From positions 620,001 through 684,000 of the forward strand of contig JBCAQO010000013.1 in assembly GCA_039111635.1 (NCBI GenBank): 64,000 bases of DNA. The letters are read 5' to 3'. Shown piece after piece: positions 61,654 through 64,000 of this stretch. This stretch comes from Heterobasidion occidentale. Lineage: Eukaryota; Basidiomycota; Agaricomycetes; Russulales; Bondarzewiaceae. The first letter of the stretch is position 1; every line of letters begins with the position of its first letter. A program made the translations under genes and the position numbers. The notes beneath the pieces are model-generated. The model did not search any database, was not told the DNA's origin, and saw only the letters and a list, made by a program, of their open reading frames with translations.

Positions 61654-62262
61654 GTCTACGATGGAATGACGAGTGCCACTCTATGTGACTGACGCTGGCT
61701 CTTGAATACTCCTCACAGACGGGTGGCACGTAGGTGAACCTGCCAATGACAGCAATAGGCAAGTTTTCTGACCAGGTGAGCCACGATACTTCCTCGAGGC
61801 AAGGCTTTCCTCGTTTGCCACAAGCAATACAAGCTGGCACAGGCTCCTTCTGTTCCCAAGCGCCTTGCGCAATCGCCAGACGGCAAGACACAACACGAAA
61901 TAGGGTAATTTCCATCAGACTTCTAGTATGTCGGGTCATATGACGCGAATCAGTTGGCAAAACCTTGTTCGCGACTCGCCTATGTGGGGTTATACCTCGA
62001 GGAATCTAGAGCTATGTTCTTCGAAAGATCTGAGTAGTCGTGCCGCGCGCGAGTCTGCGACTTAGACGGTGTCCAGATGAGAGAAGCGATGAGAGGTCAC
62101 CTTCCCACTTCTGCAACGGTACTCGGCAGCTGCATTCAAAGCGATGACCCTTTGCTTCGTGCTCTGAAAAGTTGAACATTGAACATTGGATCGAATGCCC
62201 TCCATGACCCTTCAAGCTTCAAGCTTCACGGCGCTCCGAGGTAGCCCAGCCCGGCATTTAAG
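61654..62262. other. Intergenic, left flank of the transposon
   Basis: Promoter side of the MFS gene. A minus-strand frame includes 'ACIACGKRGKPCLE', not enough for a zinc-cluster protein. No gene supported. Confidence 0.4.
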
Positions 62263-62270
62263 TTCACAAC
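62263..62270. repeat. 8-bp target site duplication, left
   Basis: TTCACAAC directly before the left inverted repeat; identical to 62963-62970. Confidence 0.85.
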
Positions 62271-62962
62271 AGGCCCCGGGAAGCTCACCAAAGGTTTCCC
62301 CGAAAGTTAATCTTTTCTGGCCGAAAATGTGCTAAAACCTTCCGAAAGTTAATCTTTTTCTGGCTTTATTTGGAGGAAAATGGCCGATTCTTATCGGCTT
62401 TTAATCTTTTTCTGGCCCTTCTGGGTGTCCGTATATGGAAAATTTTATGTCGGAAGTCTCCGAGCAGCTTCTGCAACATCATCAGACGATGCCCATCCCA
62501 CATCTCTGCTCTTCTGCTTCCCTGCGAAGTGATTCTCTTACATCATGTCCCTTGATCTCAAACTTGCCGATCTTGTGCCAGACCGGCATGTGCGACAGAT
62601 CCGGAACATCAAGTTCAATCACCACGATCTTGTGCTGCTCGTCGCCCATAGCATGAACGTCTGAAGATCCCTAGCACGGCTATGAATGTCTTCGGCGCAT
62701 TGATGCAGCAGGCGCAGGAACCCGCAGATTTCCTTATTTTCTCGTCTTGGCTCGGCCCTCTCGTAAGGGGAAGAAATTAGAGGTAATGAGCTGTAATGAA
62801 ACCGGAAAACAAGCGTGACATAATGTAACATAATGTAACAAATTGTGACAAATGTGACAAACCCTCTCGGACATAATCTTTTTCTGGAGCAAAAGTTAAT
62901 CTTTTTCTGGTCTGATTTGAGGGTTTTTACGGGGAAACCTTTGGGTGAGCTTCCCGGGGCCT
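62271..62962. mobile_element. 692-bp MITE-like DNA transposon, hAT-type
   Basis: The ends are inverted repeats of 32-33 nt. The left end (62271-62302) begins AGGCCCCGGGAAGCTCACC; the right end (62930-62962) is its reverse complement apart from one extra base. The element is bounded by identical 8-bp duplications, which is the hallmark of hAT-superfamily insertion (some other families also make 8-bp duplications). The interior has no transposase frame, so it depends on an enzyme made elsewhere. Near both ends the phrase 'ttaatctttttctgg' recurs in the same orientation (about 62307, 62348, 62401, 62876 and 62897), like subterminal transposase-binding repeats. Intact ends and perfect duplications imply a recent insertion. 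Confidence 0.9.
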
Positions 62963-62970
62963 TTCACAAC
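62963..62970. repeat. 8-bp target site duplication, right
   Basis: TTCACAAC directly after the right inverted repeat; identical to 62263-62270. Confidence 0.85.
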
Positions 62971-63734
62971 CGACCAGCGCCACCTCACTGGCATTCTGCG
63001 AATTTTGCTTGTGGTTGTTTGCCCACATGCTGATTCTCCGCTGCATTGCACTTGCCGCATTGCTCTACTATTGCTCTACTGTTCACGATACGTTACATCC
63101 TAGCCCTCGCTGAAACACAGGTCCTTGTCAATGAATGGAAGTCGCGTGTCTGCTGACTTGAAAACCCGGCGAGATGGATAGGCCGATGGAGTCCTACGGA
63201 TACTGAGGGAGCACAAGTCGAGATCAGTGCCTCTGAACAGCTCTGAACCCCTTTGGTAATGTGGATCATTTCTATCGATCAACATGGAACTTGGAAGCTC
63301 CTAATGAGATCTTGGGTTGTCACCTAAGGATATCTTACATACTCAATTTGAGATTCCCCGGCGCCTGCTTCTTTCTGGAGAGTCGAGACTGAAGCGCTGA
63401 AGCGCGCAAGTCTCGCGAACCGCGAAATGAGGTTATGGCCTATCGCTCGTGTCAGAGCCGTCGCAGTCGGACACAAGTATCATGCTAGATGAGTATTGTT
63501 GGACGGAAGTTCATGAAATCAGCATCTATCTGGTCCTGGTCAGTCAAAGACTTGAGCCGAGCGCAGGTCTTCGATCATGTGCCGAGGTTTGGCGCATCCA
63601 GCACTAAATACTTTTCTACCCAGGTAAATCCAGCTATACTGTTAACTAGGTCACCCACACATCCCGTAATCCAATGTGCGGTATAAATACTCCTCTATCC
63701 AATATCGTCATTGCCACCCAAGGTTTGACTGGAC
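62971..63734. other. Intergenic region upstream of the PLP-enzyme gene
   Basis: No gene recognised. It includes a possible TATA-like 'gtataaata' at about 63681-63689, some 50 nt before the start codon at 63735. Confidence 0.4.
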
Positions 63735-64000
63735 ATGCCTCGCAACAACAATAACGTATTCGCCGGAAAGGATTCGCTTTTGCAATACTACGATCCCGAT
63801 TGTAATCCAGTAAGTCTAGCTTATGCCCCTCCATCATCTCGCATCATAACAGCTTATACGTCGTGCGTTCACCTAGATGCTACCAGTAAACCTCTTCTGC
63901 ATTTCGCCACTCCAATGATCTAATTAGTGTCTCCTACAGCTAGTGGAAATCCCCAATCACCCGTTTGAAAGCGACCATGTTCGCATCTATGCGAAGATGT
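63735..64000 (+). CDS. PLP-dependent enzyme, tryptophan-synthase-beta/cysteine-synthase fold (partial)
   Basis: Only the first two exons are inside the window: 63735-63809 and 63940 to the window edge, in phase across a GTAAGT...CAG intron. The start reads MPRNNNNVFAGKDSLLQYY, then 'DPDCNP', 'LVEIPNHPFESDHVRIYAK'. The pattern 'YY.PD..P..LVEIP' followed by 'VRIYAKM' is the N-terminus of fold-type II PLP enzymes annotated as cysteine synthase or tryptophan-synthase-beta-like in fungi. The PLP lysine and phosphate loop lie beyond the edge, so the reaction is not known. Confidence 0.6.

Noticed and set aside
61681..61896. Possible Zn2Cys6 regulator of the metabolite cluster ('ACIACGKRGKPCLE')
   Set aside because: Only three Cys with the wrong spacing, no second half of the motif and no longer coding frame.

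Overview
This window looks like chromosomal DNA of a filamentous basidiomycete, most likely a wood-decaying Agaricomycete. Genes are packed at roughly one per 2 to 3 kb on both strands. They carry many short introns of about 45 to 130 nt, some tiny exons and GC-rich coding sequence. The gene content includes a copper radical (glyoxal-type) oxidase, a GDSL acetylesterase, ARG5,6 and an A-T-TE synthetase. All gene models were assembled by eye from splice signals, reading phase and remembered protein families; no search was run.

Layout. 1-2.0 kb is a degenerate higher-order tandem repeat, followed by a CT-rich stretch. 3.2-5.9 kb holds elongin C and, divergently, the E2 enzyme UBC13. 7.6-15.4 kb has an unrecognised Ser/Pro-rich protein, a very long RING-H2 protein and a small predicted membrane protein. 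16.4-24.6 kb has arginine-biosynthetic ARG5,6, calcineurin A and a GDSL/SGNH esterase. 25-31.5 kb has a VHS-GAT trafficking adaptor head-to-head with the SUMO E1 subunit UBA2, then 3-hydroxyanthranilate dioxygenase. 31.8-39.8 kb has an Asn/Gly/Ser/Tyr-rich low-complexity protein, a badly broken LanC-like gene, an APH-fold kinase and a probable proteasome-assembly chaperone. 39.9-52.8 kb has an OSCA/CSC1 channel, mitochondrial release factor 1 head-to-head with UTP7, and a membrane-anchored copper radical oxidase. 53.6-61.7 kb looks like a small secondary-metabolite cluster: an A-T-TE synthetase, a LaeA/UMTA-type methyltransferase and an MFS transporter. The right end holds a 692-bp non-autonomous DNA transposon with 8-bp target duplications and the start of a PLP-dependent enzyme gene.

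Two themes cross the window. First, about twenty single-base frameshifts, mostly apparent 1-nt losses, lie inside otherwise well-conserved exons of unrelated genes, several of them expected to be essential (calcineurin A, UTP7, mitochondrial RF1). Uncorrected sequence indels explain this better than pseudogenisation, except perhaps for the LanC-like gene. Second, at least four introns appear to use GC-AG splice sites, and several genes have extremely short exons (5, 12 and 19 nt, and possible ATG-only first exons), so automatic gene calls here will often be wrong.

Most genes are independent housekeeping functions. Those likely to act together are the 53.6-61.7 kb cluster (synthesis, methylation, export) and the divergent pairs that share short promoters.
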